The notes under the pieces are model-generated. The model worked only from the letters and a program-made list of their open reading frames with translations. It was not told the DNA's origin and did no database searches. From contig NZ_CP034444.1 in the NCBI RefSeq assembly GCF_003952385.1, positions 1,426,001 through 1,490,000 of the forward strand: DNA of 64,000 nt. The letters are read 5' to 3'. Both the position numbers and the translations under genes were made by a program. This DNA is from Mesorhizobium sp. M1D.F.Ca.ET.043.01.1.1. Its GTDB lineage: Bacteria; Pseudomonadota; Alphaproteobacteria; Rhizobiales; Rhizobiaceae. This document shows, one piece after another, positions 25,143 to 34,223 of the stretch. Within the stretch, counting starts at the first letter, position 1. The number at the start of each line of letters is the position of its first letter.

Positions 25143-27197
25143 ATGAAGAACCTTTGGAATGACGCTGACGCGGAAAAGATGGTTGCCGACTATGCGAAGA
25201 AGGGCGTCGGCCGCGACCTTGCGCTGCGCGTCTACACGACCCGTCTGCTCGGCGGCGAGCCGCGGCTGGTGCTGCATGGCGGCGGCAACACCTCCTGCAA
25301 GACCAGGGCCACCGATCTCGTCGGCGACGAATGGGACGTGCTCTGCGTCAAGGGCAGCGGCTGGGACATGGCGGTCATCGAGCCGCAAGGCCTGCCGGCG
25401 GTGAAGATGGGCGCGCTGCTCAAGGCTCGCGGGCTGGAAAGTCTCTCCGACGAGGACATGGTGGCGCTGCAGCGCTCCAACCTCATCGATCCCGCCTCCC
25501 CCAACCCGTCGGTCGAGACGCTGCTGCACGCCTTCCTGCCGCACAAATTCGTCGACCACACCCATTCGACCGCCATCCTTGCCATCGTCGACCAGGAAGA
25601 CAGTAAGGCGCTGGTGGCAAAGGTGTTCGGCAGCAAAATGGGTTACGTGCCCTACATCAAGCCGGGCTTCCATCTCGCGAAGGTCGCGGCGGAGGTTTTC
25701 GACGCCGACCGAGGCGTCGAGGGCCTGATCCTCGACAAGCACGGCATCTTCACCTTCGGCGACGATGCCAGGCAGGCCTATGACCGGATGATCCACTATG
25801 TGACCGTCGCCGAGGATTTTGTGGCCAAGAACGGCAAGCCACAAACGGCCAAGGCGGCGCTGCCGGCGAAGCTGGCAAAGCCCAGCGACATCGCGCCGAC
25901 GCTGCGCGGCGCGGTGGCGGTGGCGCACGGCGAAGGCCGCTTCGACCGCATGATCAGCGACTTCCGCACCTCGGACGCCATCGTCGATTTCATCAATTCG
26001 GCAAAGATCGCCGACCTGGCCGGCCAAGGCGTCTCGACGCCGGACCTGTCGATCCGCATCAAGACCGGGCCGATGGCGGTGCCGGCGCCAGACGCCGACA
26101 AGCTCGGCGACTACAAGGCGGTCATCCGCGGCCATGTCGAGGCGTTCTCGAAAGACTACCGCGCCTATTTCGAGACCAATGACGCGCTGGACGACGTCAA
26201 GCGCATCATGCTCGACCCGATGCCGCGGCTGACCCTGGTGCCGGGCCTCGGCATGTTCGGCCATGGCCGCACGCTGAAGGACGCCAAGATCGCCTCCGAC
26301 GTCGGCGAGATGTGGATCGAGGCGGTGCGCGGCGCCGAAGCCATCGGCAACTTCCAGCCGCTTTCCAAGGCGGATCTGTTCCCGCTCGAATACTGGTCGC
26401 TGGAACAGGCCAAGCTCGCCTCCAACAAGCCGAAGCCGCTGACCGGCCAGGTGGTGCTCGTCACCGGCGGCGCCGGCGCGATCGGGGCAGCGACGGCAAG
26501 GCTGTTCGCCGCCAACGGCGCGCATGCCGTCATCGTCGACCTCGACCCGGCCAAGGCCGCGGAAGCGGCAAAGGCTGCCGGCAACAATTCGATCGGCGTC
26601 GGCGCCGACATCACCAATCCGGCCGAGATGCGCGCCGCCTTCGACAAGGCGGTCGCCGTCTATGGCGGCGTCGATATCCTGGTCTCGAATGCCGGGGCCG
26701 CCTGGGAAGGACGGATCGGCGAGATCGACGATGCGCTGCTGCGCAGGAGCTTCGAGCTCAACTTCTTCGCCCACCAATCGGCGGCGCAGAACGCGGTGCG
26801 CATCATGCTGGAACAGGGCACGGGCGGCGTACTGCTCTTCAACACCTCCAAGCAGGCGGTCAATCCCGGGCCGAAATTCGGCGCCTACGGTCTGCCCAAG
26901 GCGGCGACGCTGTTTTTGTCGAGGCAGTATGCGCTGGATTACGGCGCGCACGGCATCCGCTCCAACGCGGTGAACGCCGACCGCATCCGCTCTGGCCTTC
27001 TGACCGACGCCATGATCGCCAGCCGCTCCGGCGCGCGCGGCGTGTCGGAGAAGGAATACATGTCCGGCAATCTGCTTGGACAGGAAGTGACGGCCGACGA
27101 TGTGGCGCAGGCTTTCCTGCACCAGGCGCTCGCCGAGCGCACCACCGCCGATGTGACGACTGTGGACGGCGGCAACATCGCCGCGGCACTGCGCTGA
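25143..27197 (+). CDS. Bifunctional class II aldolase / short-chain dehydrogenase (RhaD-like)
   Basis: A 684-residue two-domain enzyme. Residues 1 to about 420 are a class II (FucA/AraD) zinc aldolase with the metal histidines in DHTHSTAIL and DKHGIF. Residues about 430-684 are an SDR with VLVTGGAGAIGAATARLF, SNAG, and a Tyr-Lys equivalent in GAYGLPKAA. In rhamnose catabolism such a fusion cleaves a 1-phosphoketose to DHAP plus an aldehyde and oxidises the aldehyde. No rhamnose isomerase or kinase is nearby, so the natural ketose phosphate may differ. ATG 25143 has GGAG at six bases; ATG 25110 is a possible alternative. The preceding gene encodes its likely SorC regulator. Confidence 0.87.
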   Translation: MKNLWNDADAEKMVADYAKKGVGRDLALRVYTTRLLGGEPRLVLHGGGNTSCKTRATDLVGDEWDVLCVKGSGWDMAVIEPQGLPAVKMGALLKARGLESLSDEDMVALQRSNLIDPASPNPSVETLLHAFLPHKFVDHTHSTAILAIVDQEDSKALVAKVFGSKMGYVPYIKPGFHLAKVAAEVFDADRGVEGLILDKHGIFTFGDDARQAYDRMIHYVTVAEDFVAKNGKPQTAKAALPAKLAKPSDIAPTLRGAVAVAHGEGRFDRMISDFRTSDAIVDFINSAKIADLAGQGVSTPDLSIRIKTGPMAVPAPDADKLGDYKAVIRGHVEAFSKDYRAYFETNDALDDVKRIMLDPMPRLTLVPGLGMFGHGRTLKDAKIASDVGEMWIEAVRGAEAIGNFQPLSKADLFPLEYWSLEQAKLASNKPKPLTGQVVLVTGGAGAIGAATARLFAANGAHAVIVDLDPAKAAEAAKAAGNNSIGVGADITNPAEMRAAFDKAVAVYGGVDILVSNAGAAWEGRIGEIDDALLRRSFELNFFAHQSAAQNAVRIMLEQGTGGVLLFNTSKQAVNPGPKFGAYGLPKAATLFLSRQYALDYGAHGIRSNAVNADRIRSGLLTDAMIASRSGARGVSEKEYMSGNLLGQEVTADDVAQAFLHQALAERTTADVTTVDGGNIAAALR

Positions 27198-27215
27198 CGA
27201 CGTAAGGCCATCCCG

Positions 27216-27291
27216 GAGCGGTTCATCGTTTGACGAAAACGACGAACCGCTCGTTTCCCCACTTCTGCTGGAAAACTGCTCCAGCCGGTCA
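27216..27291. repeat. GAGCGGTTC palindromic repeat, copy 1
   Basis: GAGCGGTTC (27216-27224) pairs with GAACCGCTC (27244-27252), with inner TCGT/ACGA continuing the stem. The tail that follows (CTGGAAAACTGCTCC) weakly resembles the tail of the element at 37701-37787. It lies just after the aldolase/dehydrogenase gene and could serve as its terminator. Confidence 0.6.
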
Positions 27292-27378
27292 AAATCCGCT
27301 CAAATCCTTCGCTTATTGCTCGAACAGCTTTAAGGGGGTGCCTTGCCCTCCAATGCGAGATGTTGGGCTGGAGCCGGT

Positions 27379-27999
27379 ATGCAATCCAGGGAAGTGCCTT
27401 ATTTCAGCCAGTGGGAATCGCCCGGCATGACTTTGCCGCTCCTGGCGCAGGGACCATCGGTCCTGCATCGCGATCCGTTGTGGCGCAACTCCGGCGCCGA
27501 GACCGTCGAGGACTATGCGCGCTGGGCGGTCAATGTCTGCGGCATGGCCTGCCTGAAGATGATCCTTGCCGCGCGCGGTGAAATCCATCCGACGCTCGAG
27601 CTCGCCCGCGCCTGCACGGCCTATGGCGGCTATATCGTCAATGAAGTGGACGGTTCGATCAAGGGGCTGATCTACGAGCCCTTCGTCAGATTCGTCCGCG
27701 ATCATTTCGGCCTCCCCGCCGAGACGATGACAAATGTCGATATGGCGATGGTGCCCGGGCTTTTTTCAAGGTGGCGCTACTTCATCGCCTCGGTGCATCC
27801 CGGAATCCGCTGGCCCGGGCGCGAGCCGCCGTCGAAGGGCGGGCACCTGGTGCTGGTGACGGCGGCCTCACCAGGCGAAATCCGCTTCCACAACCCGTCC
27901 GGCCACGACCGGCGGAGCCAGGCGAACGTCACGCTGCCGCTGGCCAGCTTCGACCGCTTTTTTGCCCGGCGCGGCATCGCGGTCGGTTTCCAACCCTGA
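27379..27999 (+). CDS. C39-like cysteine peptidase family protein
   Basis: A 206-residue protein with papain-fold C39-type motifs: a catalytic-cysteine region NVCGMACLKMIL (about residues 54-65), a histidine strand KGGHLVLVTAA and a following FHNPSG that would supply the Asn/Asp. There is no signal peptide and no transporter domain, unlike bacteriocin-processing C39 proteins. It starts at ATG 27379 with GGAG upstream, and ends 18 bases before the D-alanine ligase gene, so the two are probably co-transcribed. The substrate is unknown; a cell-wall or peptide amide bond is a reasonable guess. Confidence 0.72.
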   Translation: MQSREVPYFSQWESPGMTLPLLAQGPSVLHRDPLWRNSGAETVEDYARWAVNVCGMACLKMILAARGEIHPTLELARACTAYGGYIVNEVDGSIKGLIYEPFVRFVRDHFGLPAETMTNVDMAMVPGLFSRWRYFIASVHPGIRWPGREPPSKGGHLVLVTAASPGEIRFHNPSGHDRRSQANVTLPLASFDRFFARRGIAVGFQP

Positions 28000-28017
28000 T
28001 CTTCGGTGGAGATGTCG

Positions 28018-29088
28018 ATGGCCACGAAACGACTGCGCATCGGTGTGCTCTTCGGCGGACGTTCCGCCGAGCATGAGGTTTCGCTGCTTTCGGCGACTAA
28101 TGTCATGCGCGCGCTCGACCCCAAGAAATACGATACCATCCCCATCTTCGTCACCCGCCAGGGGCAATGGCTGCTGAGCAGCTTCCAGCACGGCGCATTG
28201 GCGACACCTTCAGCCGGCATGGAGATCTGCCTGGTGCCGGGTGGGCATGGACGAATGCTGGCAGTCCCGGCCGATCGACCGCCGCACGAACTGCCGGCCA
28301 TCGACATCCTGTTTCCCGTCCTGCACGGCCTGCATGGCGAGGACGGCGCCGTGCAGGGCCTGACCGAGGTGGCTCAAGTGCCGCTTGCCGGCTGCGGCAT
28401 TCTTGGTTCCGCCACGGCGCTGGACAAGGATATCGCCAAGCGGCTGCTAAAGGCGGCGGGGCTGCCGGTGGCGCGCTCGGTGACGATCGACGAGGGCGCG
28501 GTGCCTTCCCTCGCCGTTCTGGAAGATCAGCTTGGCCTGCCGCTGTTCATCAAGCCGGCGCGGCAAGGCTCGTCGGTCGGCGTCGCAAAGGTCAACGCCA
28601 GCCAGGAATACGATCGGGCGCTTGCGGAGGCCTTCCGGTACGACCGCAAGCTGCTGGCGGAGGAGTTCGTTCGTGGCCGCGAGATCGAATACAGCGTGCT
28701 GGAGGATCCCACGGGCGAACTCTTCGTCTCGCGACCGGGCGAGATCGTGCCCGCGGAAAGTCACGGCTTCTACGACTACAATGCCAAGTACATCGACGAG
28801 AACGGCGCAGCACTAATCGTGCCGGCCGAACTGCCGCCGGAGGTCGAGCAGGGCATGCGCGACACGGCCGCAAAGGCCTTCAGAGCCATCGGTTGCGACG
28901 GAATGGCGCGTGTCGACTTCTTCCTGATGCCGGATATGACGTTCCTCATCAACGAGCTCAACACCATCCCCGGCTTCACCGACATCAGCATGTACGCCAA
29001 GGCGATGGCGGCGAGCGGCGTCAGCTATCCAGAGGTCATCGACCGGCTGGTGGCGCACGGGCTGGCGCGAGCGGCGCGCTCCGTCTGA
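28018..29088 (+). CDS. ddl: D-alanine--D-alanine ligase
   Basis: A 356-residue ATP-grasp ligase forming the D-Ala-D-Ala dipeptide of peptidoglycan. Conserved parts: GVLFGGRSAEHEVSL at the N-terminus, HGLHGEDGAVQGLTE, the ATP-grasp PLFIKPARQGSSVGVAKV, the omega-loop FYDYNAKY, which is the D-Ala (not D-lactate) type, and INELNTIPGFTD at the metal site. ATG 28018 has GGTGGAG at six bases; ATG 28012 is possible. It lies outside any division/cell-wall cluster and next to a C39-like peptidase, so it is probably a second copy. A strong terminator follows. Confidence 0.92.
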   Translation: MATKRLRIGVLFGGRSAEHEVSLLSATNVMRALDPKKYDTIPIFVTRQGQWLLSSFQHGALATPSAGMEICLVPGGHGRMLAVPADRPPHELPAIDILFPVLHGLHGEDGAVQGLTEVAQVPLAGCGILGSATALDKDIAKRLLKAAGLPVARSVTIDEGAVPSLAVLEDQLGLPLFIKPARQGSSVGVAKVNASQEYDRALAEAFRYDRKLLAEEFVRGREIEYSVLEDPTGELFVSRPGEIVPAESHGFYDYNAKYIDENGAALIVPAELPPEVEQGMRDTAAKAFRAIGCDGMARVDFFLMPDMTFLINELNTIPGFTDISMYAKAMAASGVSYPEVIDRLVAHGLARAARSV

Positions 29089-29099
29089 AAGGCGCAACA

Positions 29100-29127
29100 A
29101 AAAGAGCGGCCCGAGAGCCGCTCTTTT
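29100..29127. terminator. Bidirectional rho-independent terminator
   Basis: AAAAGAGCGGC (29100-29110) and GCCGCTCTTTT (29117-29127) form an eleven-pair stem around a six-base loop, with thymine-rich tails on both strands. It lies between the converging ddl and binding-protein genes and can end both transcripts. Confidence 0.9.
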
Positions 29128-29148
29128 CCTTGGCCATGACGCCCGAGC

Positions 29149-30201
29149 TTACTTGGCGTTCGGGTTCGGCATCCAGGCCGGCATCGCGACATCGGCATGG
29201 GCGAACTGCGGCAGCTTGGCCGACAGGTCCTCCATGTTCTTGATGTCCTTGTCGACGAGCTCTTTCTGGGTGATCAGCGTCGGCGGCACGATGACGTTGT
29301 GGCCGGGATCCTCGCCGGCAAGCAGCTGCGCCAGCGCGCGCACCGAGACCTGGCCGACGACGGCCGGGTTGGTGGCGGCGGTGGCGGCCCAGGCGCTGTC
29401 CGGCTCGCGCATCGCGGCGATGTCCGAGGTCGAGATATCGGCCGAGTAGATCTTGATGCCCTTGTTCAGCCCGGCCTCGTCGACGGCGATCTTCACGCCC
29501 TTGGCGAATTCGTCATAGGGCGCGAACATCACCTTGATGTCGGGATGCGCCTGCAGCACCGAGCGCGCCTGGTTGGCGACGGAGTTGGCGATTGGGTTGT
29601 CGAGCGTGCCGAACATGGCGACCTCGCTGATGCCCGAATATTTCTTCTTCACGTCGACCCACGTCTCGTTGCGGCGGTCGAGCGGCGCGATACCGGCGAC
29701 ATAGACGTAGCCGGCGTTCCAGGCCTCGCCATTGTCCTTCACCGCCTGCTCGAGCGCGAGCTTTGCGAGGTCGCGGTCGGATTGCTCGATCTGCGGGATC
29801 TTCGGGTTCTCGACATTGACGTCGAAGGCGACGACCTTGATGCCGGCATCGACCGCGCGCTGGGCCGCGTCCTTCATCGATTCCGTCAGGCCGTGCTGGA
29901 TGATGATGCCCTGCACGCCGAGCGCGATCGCCTGGTCGACCATATCGGCCTGGAGTGCTGCGTCCTGGCGGCTGTCGAGCACGCGCAGGTCGACGCCGAG
30001 CGCCTTGGCCTGCGCCTCGACGCCGGAGAGATAGGCCTGAAAGAAGTCGCCGGTCGAAAGGTACCGAACCAGCGCGATCTTGACGCCCGGCTTGTCGAAC
30101 GGCGCCGGCCGGTCCGCCGCCAATGCCGTGCCCTGCATCAGCAGCGCCGCGCCCGCGAGGCCGAGTGTGGCCTTCCCCAAAAGTCTTCTTGTGATGCTCA
30201 C
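29149..30201 (-). CDS. Sugar ABC transporter substrate-binding protein (candidate methylthioribose binder)
   Basis: A 350-residue periplasmic protein of the ribose-binding class. Residues 1-28 are a signal peptide (hydrophobic core, cleavage at TALAADR). The mature part contains VKIALVRYLSTGDFFQAYLS and GVQGIIIQHGLTESMKDAAQ. It is the last gene of an ATPase-permease-binding protein operon transcribed away from mtnK-mtnA. The gene context suggests import of 5-methylthioribose or another ribose derivative; this is inference, not visible in the protein itself. Confidence 0.9.
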   Translation of the reverse strand: MSITRRLLGKATLGLAGAALLMQGTALAADRPAPFDKPGVKIALVRYLSTGDFFQAYLSGVEAQAKALGVDLRVLDSRQDAALQADMVDQAIALGVQGIIIQHGLTESMKDAAQRAVDAGIKVVAFDVNVENPKIPQIEQSDRDLAKLALEQAVKDNGEAWNAGYVYVAGIAPLDRRNETWVDVKKKYSGISEVAMFGTLDNPIANSVANQARSVLQAHPDIKVMFAPYDEFAKGVKIAVDEAGLNKGIKIYSADISTSDIAAMREPDSAWAATAATNPAVVGQVSVRALAQLLAGEDPGHNVIVPPTLITQKELVDKDIKNMEDLSAKLPQFAHADVAMPAWMPNPNAK

Positions 30202-30234
30202 GTCGTTTTCCTCCGTTGTTTGCCCCGGTCGAAA

Positions 30235-31275
30235 CTATCTCTTGCCCCTGCCGGAAAGGGCGAAGGTGAAGACAAGGGCGACGACGAGCACCGCGCCCTT
30301 GACGAAATCCTGCGTGTAGTAAGGGGCGTTCATCATCGTCAGGCCTTGCAACAGGACGCCGACGAACACCGCGCCGACGGCGGTGCCGAAGGCGTTGGGC
30401 TTGGCGGCGCCGAGCACCGCGTAACCGATGAGCGCCGCAGCTACCGCGTCGAGCAAGAGATTATTACCCGAGGCGATGTCGCCGCGTCCAAGCCGGGCGG
30501 CGAGCAAAATCCCGCCGATCGAGGCAAATACTCCCGAAATGACATAGGCCCAGATCTTGTATGCCTTGACAGGCGCGCCGGCGAGTTCGGCGGCGCGCTC
30601 GTTGCTGCCGACCGCATACATCATGCGGCCGAAGCGGGTGTATTCGAGGAAGAACCAGATCAGCACCGCAAGCACGACCAGCACCACCACCGAGACCGGG
30701 ATCAGGCTCGGGATGAAGAAGTCGATGCGGTGGCGGCCGAGCGCCAGGAAGGTTTCTGAGAACTTGCCGTTGGCGACGGAACCGTCGGGCATGGTCATGC
30801 CGGTGGCGATCGAGCGGCCCTCGGTCGGAATGCGCTGCAGGCCGAGCAGCAGGAACATCATGCCGAGCGTCGCCAGAAGATCCGGCACGCGCATGTAGAC
30901 GATCAGCCAGCCGTTGATCAGGCCGACGACCACGCCGATCGCCAGGCAGGCGATGACGGCGACGATGGCGTTCTGCTCCAGCACCACCATGGCATAGGAG
31001 GCCGCCATCATGGCGCTGGTGGCGACCGAACCGATCGAGAGATCAAAACCGCCGACGACCAGCGTCGCGGTGACGCCGAGCGCCAGCACGCCGGTGATCG
31101 CAACCGACTGAAAGATGAAGACGGCACTTTGCGGCGAGACGAACCCGTCGGCGGCGACCGCGAAATAGGCGATCAGCCCGACCAGAAGGACGATGAAGCC
31201 ATAGCGGATGGCAAGGTCACGCAATGTCATCGAACGCTCCCGCGCTGTCGCCCTCTCCGTCAAACTGGAACTCAT
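30235..31275 (-). CDS. Sugar ABC transporter permease (RbsC type)
   Basis: A 346-residue inner-membrane permease of the ribose class. Signature region VTATLVVGGFDLSIGSVATS and C-terminal AVLGAAKPNAFGTAVGAVFV; about ten hydrophobic helices. It follows the ATPase gene by 33 bases and precedes the binding protein by 33 bases, all on the minus strand. An inner ATG gives a start at MTLRDLAIRYGF; the longer start at 31275 is kept because it lies well spaced from the upstream gene, but it is uncertain. Confidence 0.9.
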   Translation of the reverse strand: MSSSLTERATARERSMTLRDLAIRYGFIVLLVGLIAYFAVAADGFVSPQSAVFIFQSVAITGVLALGVTATLVVGGFDLSIGSVATSAMMAASYAMVVLEQNAIVAVIACLAIGVVVGLINGWLIVYMRVPDLLATLGMMFLLLGLQRIPTEGRSIATGMTMPDGSVANGKFSETFLALGRHRIDFFIPSLIPVSVVVLVVLAVLIWFFLEYTRFGRMMYAVGSNERAAELAGAPVKAYKIWAYVISGVFASIGGILLAARLGRGDIASGNNLLLDAVAAALIGYAVLGAAKPNAFGTAVGAVFVGVLLQGLTMMNAPYYTQDFVKGAVLVVALVFTFALSGRGKR

Positions 31276-31308
31276 GCCTGCACTCCAAGTCTCGTCATCG
31301 GTACGATC

Positions 31309-32820
31309 TCACACCGTGCCATGCAGCGGCCCGCCGGCCACTTGCGCCAGCAGCCGATCGAGATCGATGCCATCGTTCCGGTGCTCGCCGACGATCGCCT
31401 GCTCCGACATCACCAGGATGCGGTCGGCGGTCTCCAGCGCCTCGTCTAGCTCGGTGACGAAGACGAGTGTGGCGCGGCCGTCGGCGCTTGCCCTCAGCTT
31501 GGCGGCGATGTCGCGCCTGGCCGAGATGTCGACGCCCTGGAACGGCTCGTCGAGGATGAACAGGCGCGAGGCCTGCGACATCCAGCGCGCCACCATCACC
31601 TTCTGCTGGTTGCCGCCCGAGAGCGCGTACAGCTCGTCCTTCTCGGAGCGGCAGACGATGCCGAGCTCGTCGATCTGGCGGCGCGCGGCAGCGCGTTCCG
31701 CGCGCTTCTTCATGACGCCGAAGCCGGACATGCGCTTGAGGAAAGGCAGGCTGATGTTGCGCTCGATGTTGAAGCCGCCGACGATGCCGCTCATCGCGCG
31801 GTCCTTGGCAACGAGGAAGACGCCGGCGGCGATCGCCTCGCGCGCCGATCCCGGCGCATAAGGTTTGCCGTCCATATGCATGGTGCCGGCCAGCGGCCTG
31901 CGCACGCCGAACAGCGTCTCGGCCAGCGCCGTCTTGCCGACGCCGACGAGGCCTGTGATCGCCACCACCTCGCCGGCGCCGAGCGCCATCGAGATCGGCT
32001 TGGCGCCATGCGCCAGCTGCAGGCCTTCGGCGGTGAAGACCACGCGCGCCGAGTTTCTGGCGACGACCCGGTCGAGCTGGATCTTGCGCCCGAGCATGGC
32101 GTTGACGGCGCCCTCATAGTCGAGCGGCTTCCGGTCGAAGGTGCCGGAGATGACGCCGTCGCGCATCGAGACGATGCGGTCGGCGAGCCGCCTGATGTCC
32201 GACATGCGGTGCGAGATGTAGAGGATGGCGACGCCCTGCCCGCGCAGCCGGTCGATCAGCGAAAACAGTCGGTCGGCCTCGGCGCTCGACAGCGATGAGG
32301 TCGGCTCGTCGAGGATCAGCACCTTCGGCCGGTGCGCCATGGCCCGCGCGATCGCCACCATCTGCCGGTCGGCGAGCGAGAGGTCGGCGACACGCGCCCT
32401 GAGGTCGATGATAAGCCCCATGCGATCGGCGACGGCCCTGGCTTCGGCGCGGACATTGGCAGGCTTGAACAGCAGCGATGCGCCCTTGCCGCTCAGCCGG
32501 TCCAGCGTCAGGTTGGTGGCGACGTCGAGATCGGCCACCACGCCGTCATTGATGTTCTGGTGCACGGTGACGACCCCGGCGCGGATGGCTTCTGCGGGTG
32601 TCTGCGGGTCGAAGGCCTGGCCGGCAAGCCGCATGGATCCACTGCCGCCCGAATAGACCCCGCTGACGATCTTGACCAGGGTGGACTTGCCGGCACCGTT
32701 GGCGCCCATCAGCACGGTCACCTCGCCGGCAAACAAGTCGACCGAGATGCCGCCAAGCACCTCGTTCTGGCCAAAGGATTTCCTCAGGCCTTCCACACGG
32801 AACACGGCATCTGCGCCCAT
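31309..32820 (-). CDS. Sugar ABC transporter ATP-binding protein (RbsA type)
   Basis: A 503-residue duplicated ATPase. Domain 1: LMGANGAGKST, a diverged signature VADLSLADRQMVAIARA, and LILDEPTSSLSSAEAD. Domain 2: GLVGVGKTAL, LSGGNQQKVMVARWM and LDEPFQGVDISARR. The PTR-to-PFQ change in the second Walker B region is a variant. ATG 32820 has GGGAGGAACGA upstream. It is the first gene of the operon read leftward from the palindromic promoter shared with mtnK. Confidence 0.92.
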   Translation of the reverse strand: MGADAVFRVEGLRKSFGQNEVLGGISVDLFAGEVTVLMGANGAGKSTLVKIVSGVYSGGSGSMRLAGQAFDPQTPAEAIRAGVVTVHQNINDGVVADLDVATNLTLDRLSGKGASLLFKPANVRAEARAVADRMGLIIDLRARVADLSLADRQMVAIARAMAHRPKVLILDEPTSSLSSAEADRLFSLIDRLRGQGVAILYISHRMSDIRRLADRIVSMRDGVISGTFDRKPLDYEGAVNAMLGRKIQLDRVVARNSARVVFTAEGLQLAHGAKPISMALGAGEVVAITGLVGVGKTALAETLFGVRRPLAGTMHMDGKPYAPGSAREAIAAGVFLVAKDRAMSGIVGGFNIERNISLPFLKRMSGFGVMKKRAERAAARRQIDELGIVCRSEKDELYALSGGNQQKVMVARWMSQASRLFILDEPFQGVDISARRDIAAKLRASADGRATLVFVTELDEALETADRILVMSEQAIVGEHRNDGIDLDRLLAQVAGGPLHGTV

Positions 32821-32840
32821 TCGTTCCTCCCTGATCCGTG

Positions 32841-32903
32841 ACGCTATGGGCTCACTCGGCAATTGTCAACACGATTGACAATTGCTAGAGCGCTCCCTAG
32901 CTT
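32841..32903. promoter_or_regulatory. Divergent promoters built on a 27-bp palindromic operator
   Basis: Arms GCAATTGTCAA (32859-32869) and TTGACAATTGC (32875-32885) are perfectly complementary around five bases. Each arm contains a TTGACA -35 box, one per direction. Seventeen bases outward on each side stands a -10-like box (TAGCTT, 32898-32903 rightward; TAGCGT, 32846-32841 leftward). One protein bound here would block the importer and mtnK-mtnA together. No regulator gene is adjacent. Confidence 0.8.
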
Positions 32904-32958
32904 GGCCTCGCCGCCGTGGCTCCGCTATCGTCGGAGACCACGCGCAGGAGGGGAGAGG

Positions 32959-34221
32959 ATGACCGAGACGTTCGAAGCATTGTCGGTGGAAACGCTGCCG
33001 AAGCGCCTTGGCGCCAACGAGGCGCTGACAGAGCGCATCGGCAAGGACGCCAGCCAGTGGAAAGTACGCGAGGTCGGCGACGGCAATTTGAACCTCGTCT
33101 TCATCGTCGAGGGTGATCACGGGGCCGCGGTGGTCAAGCAGGCGCTGCCCTATGTGCGGCTGGTCGGCGACAGCTGGCCGCTACCGCTCAAGCGCTCGTT
33201 CTTCGAATTTCATGCGCTGACCAGGCAGGAGCGCCGGGCGCCCGGCTCGGTGCCGGCGATCTACCATTTCGACGAGACCCAGGCGCTCATCGTCATGGAG
33301 TATCTGGCGCCGCCGCACATCATCCTGCGGCGCGCGCTGATCGACGGCCGCGAGCTGCCGAAGATCGCGCGCGACATCGGCCTGTTCATGGCCCGGACGC
33401 TGTTCCGCGGCTCCGACCTGTCGATGGTGACCAGAGAGCGCAAGGCCGATCTCGCGCTGTTCGCCGACAATGTCGAGCTCTGCGACATCACCGAGAACCT
33501 GGTGTTTTCAGATCCCTATTTCGACGCCGAGATGAACCGGCACACCAGCCCGCAGCTCGACGGCCTGGTGGCCGAACTGCGCGCCGACCGCGACCTCAAG
33601 GTCGAGGCGCAGCGGCTGAAGCATCTCTTCGCCGCCAATGCCGAGACGCTGCTGCATGGCGACCTGCATTCGGGCTCGATCATGGTGACCGACAGCGAGA
33701 CCCGGATGATCGATCCGGAATTCGCCTTCTACGGCCCGATCGCCTTCGACGTCGGCATGCTGCTCGCCAATTTCTGGATGGCTTTCTTCTCGCAACGCGG
33801 CCATGAGGAGAAGGGCCGCCGGGACTCGATGCGTGCGTACCTGCTCAAGGTCACGGCCGAAACCTGGGCCGTCTTTCGCGCCGAGTTCTCGCATCTGTGG
33901 CGGACCGAGCGCACCGGCATGCTCTACCAGAAGAGCCTGTTCGAGGACCAAGGCGACAGGCTGGGCGCCGAGCAGGCGCTCGACCACACGCTCTCCGGCA
34001 TCTGGACTGACCTGCTTGGCTTCGCCGGCATCGAGGTGCACAGGCGCATCCTCGGCCTCGCCCACAATGCCGATTTCGAGACCATTGCCGATGCCGACCT
34101 GCGCGCCAGATGTGAGGCCAAGGCGCTGCGCTTCGGCCGGCACATCGCCGTCAACCGGCGCCAGATCCACAGCATCGACGAGGTCAACACCCTGGCCGCG
34201 CTGATCGAACAGGAGAATTGA
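32959..34221 (+). CDS. mtnK: 5-methylthioribose kinase
   Basis: A 420-residue kinase that phosphorylates 5-methylthioribose at C1 in methionine (methylthioadenosine) salvage. It has the aminoglycoside-phosphotransferase/choline-kinase fold: [11 protein letters not shown] phosphate loop, [10 protein letters not shown] with the ATP lysine, catalytic loop [12 protein letters not shown], and [10 protein letters not shown] in place of DFG. Length and motifs match MtnK closely. The start ATG 32959 has AGGAGGGG upstream. The gene's stop is followed two bases later by mtnA. No methylthioadenosine nucleosidase or mtnBCD genes lie in the window. Confidence 0.94.
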   Translation: MTETFEALSVETLPKRLGANEALTERIGKDASQWKVREVGDGNLNLVFIVEGDHGAAVVKQALPYVRLVGDSWPLPLKRSFFEFHALTRQERRAPGSVPAIYHFDETQALIVMEYLAPPHIILRRALIDGRELPKIARDIGLFMARTLFRGSDLSMVTRERKADLALFADNVELCDITENLVFSDPYFDAEMNRHTSPQLDGLVAELRADRDLKVEAQRLKHLFAANAETLLHGDLHSGSIMVTDSETRMIDPEFAFYGPIAFDVGMLLANFWMAFFSQRGHEEKGRRDSMRAYLLKVTAETWAVFRAEFSHLWRTERTGMLYQKSLFEDQGDRLGAEQALDHTLSGIWTDLLGFAGIEVHRRILGLAHNADFETIADADLRARCEAKALRFGRHIAVNRRQIHSIDEVNTLAALIEQEN

Positions 34222-34223
34222 AT

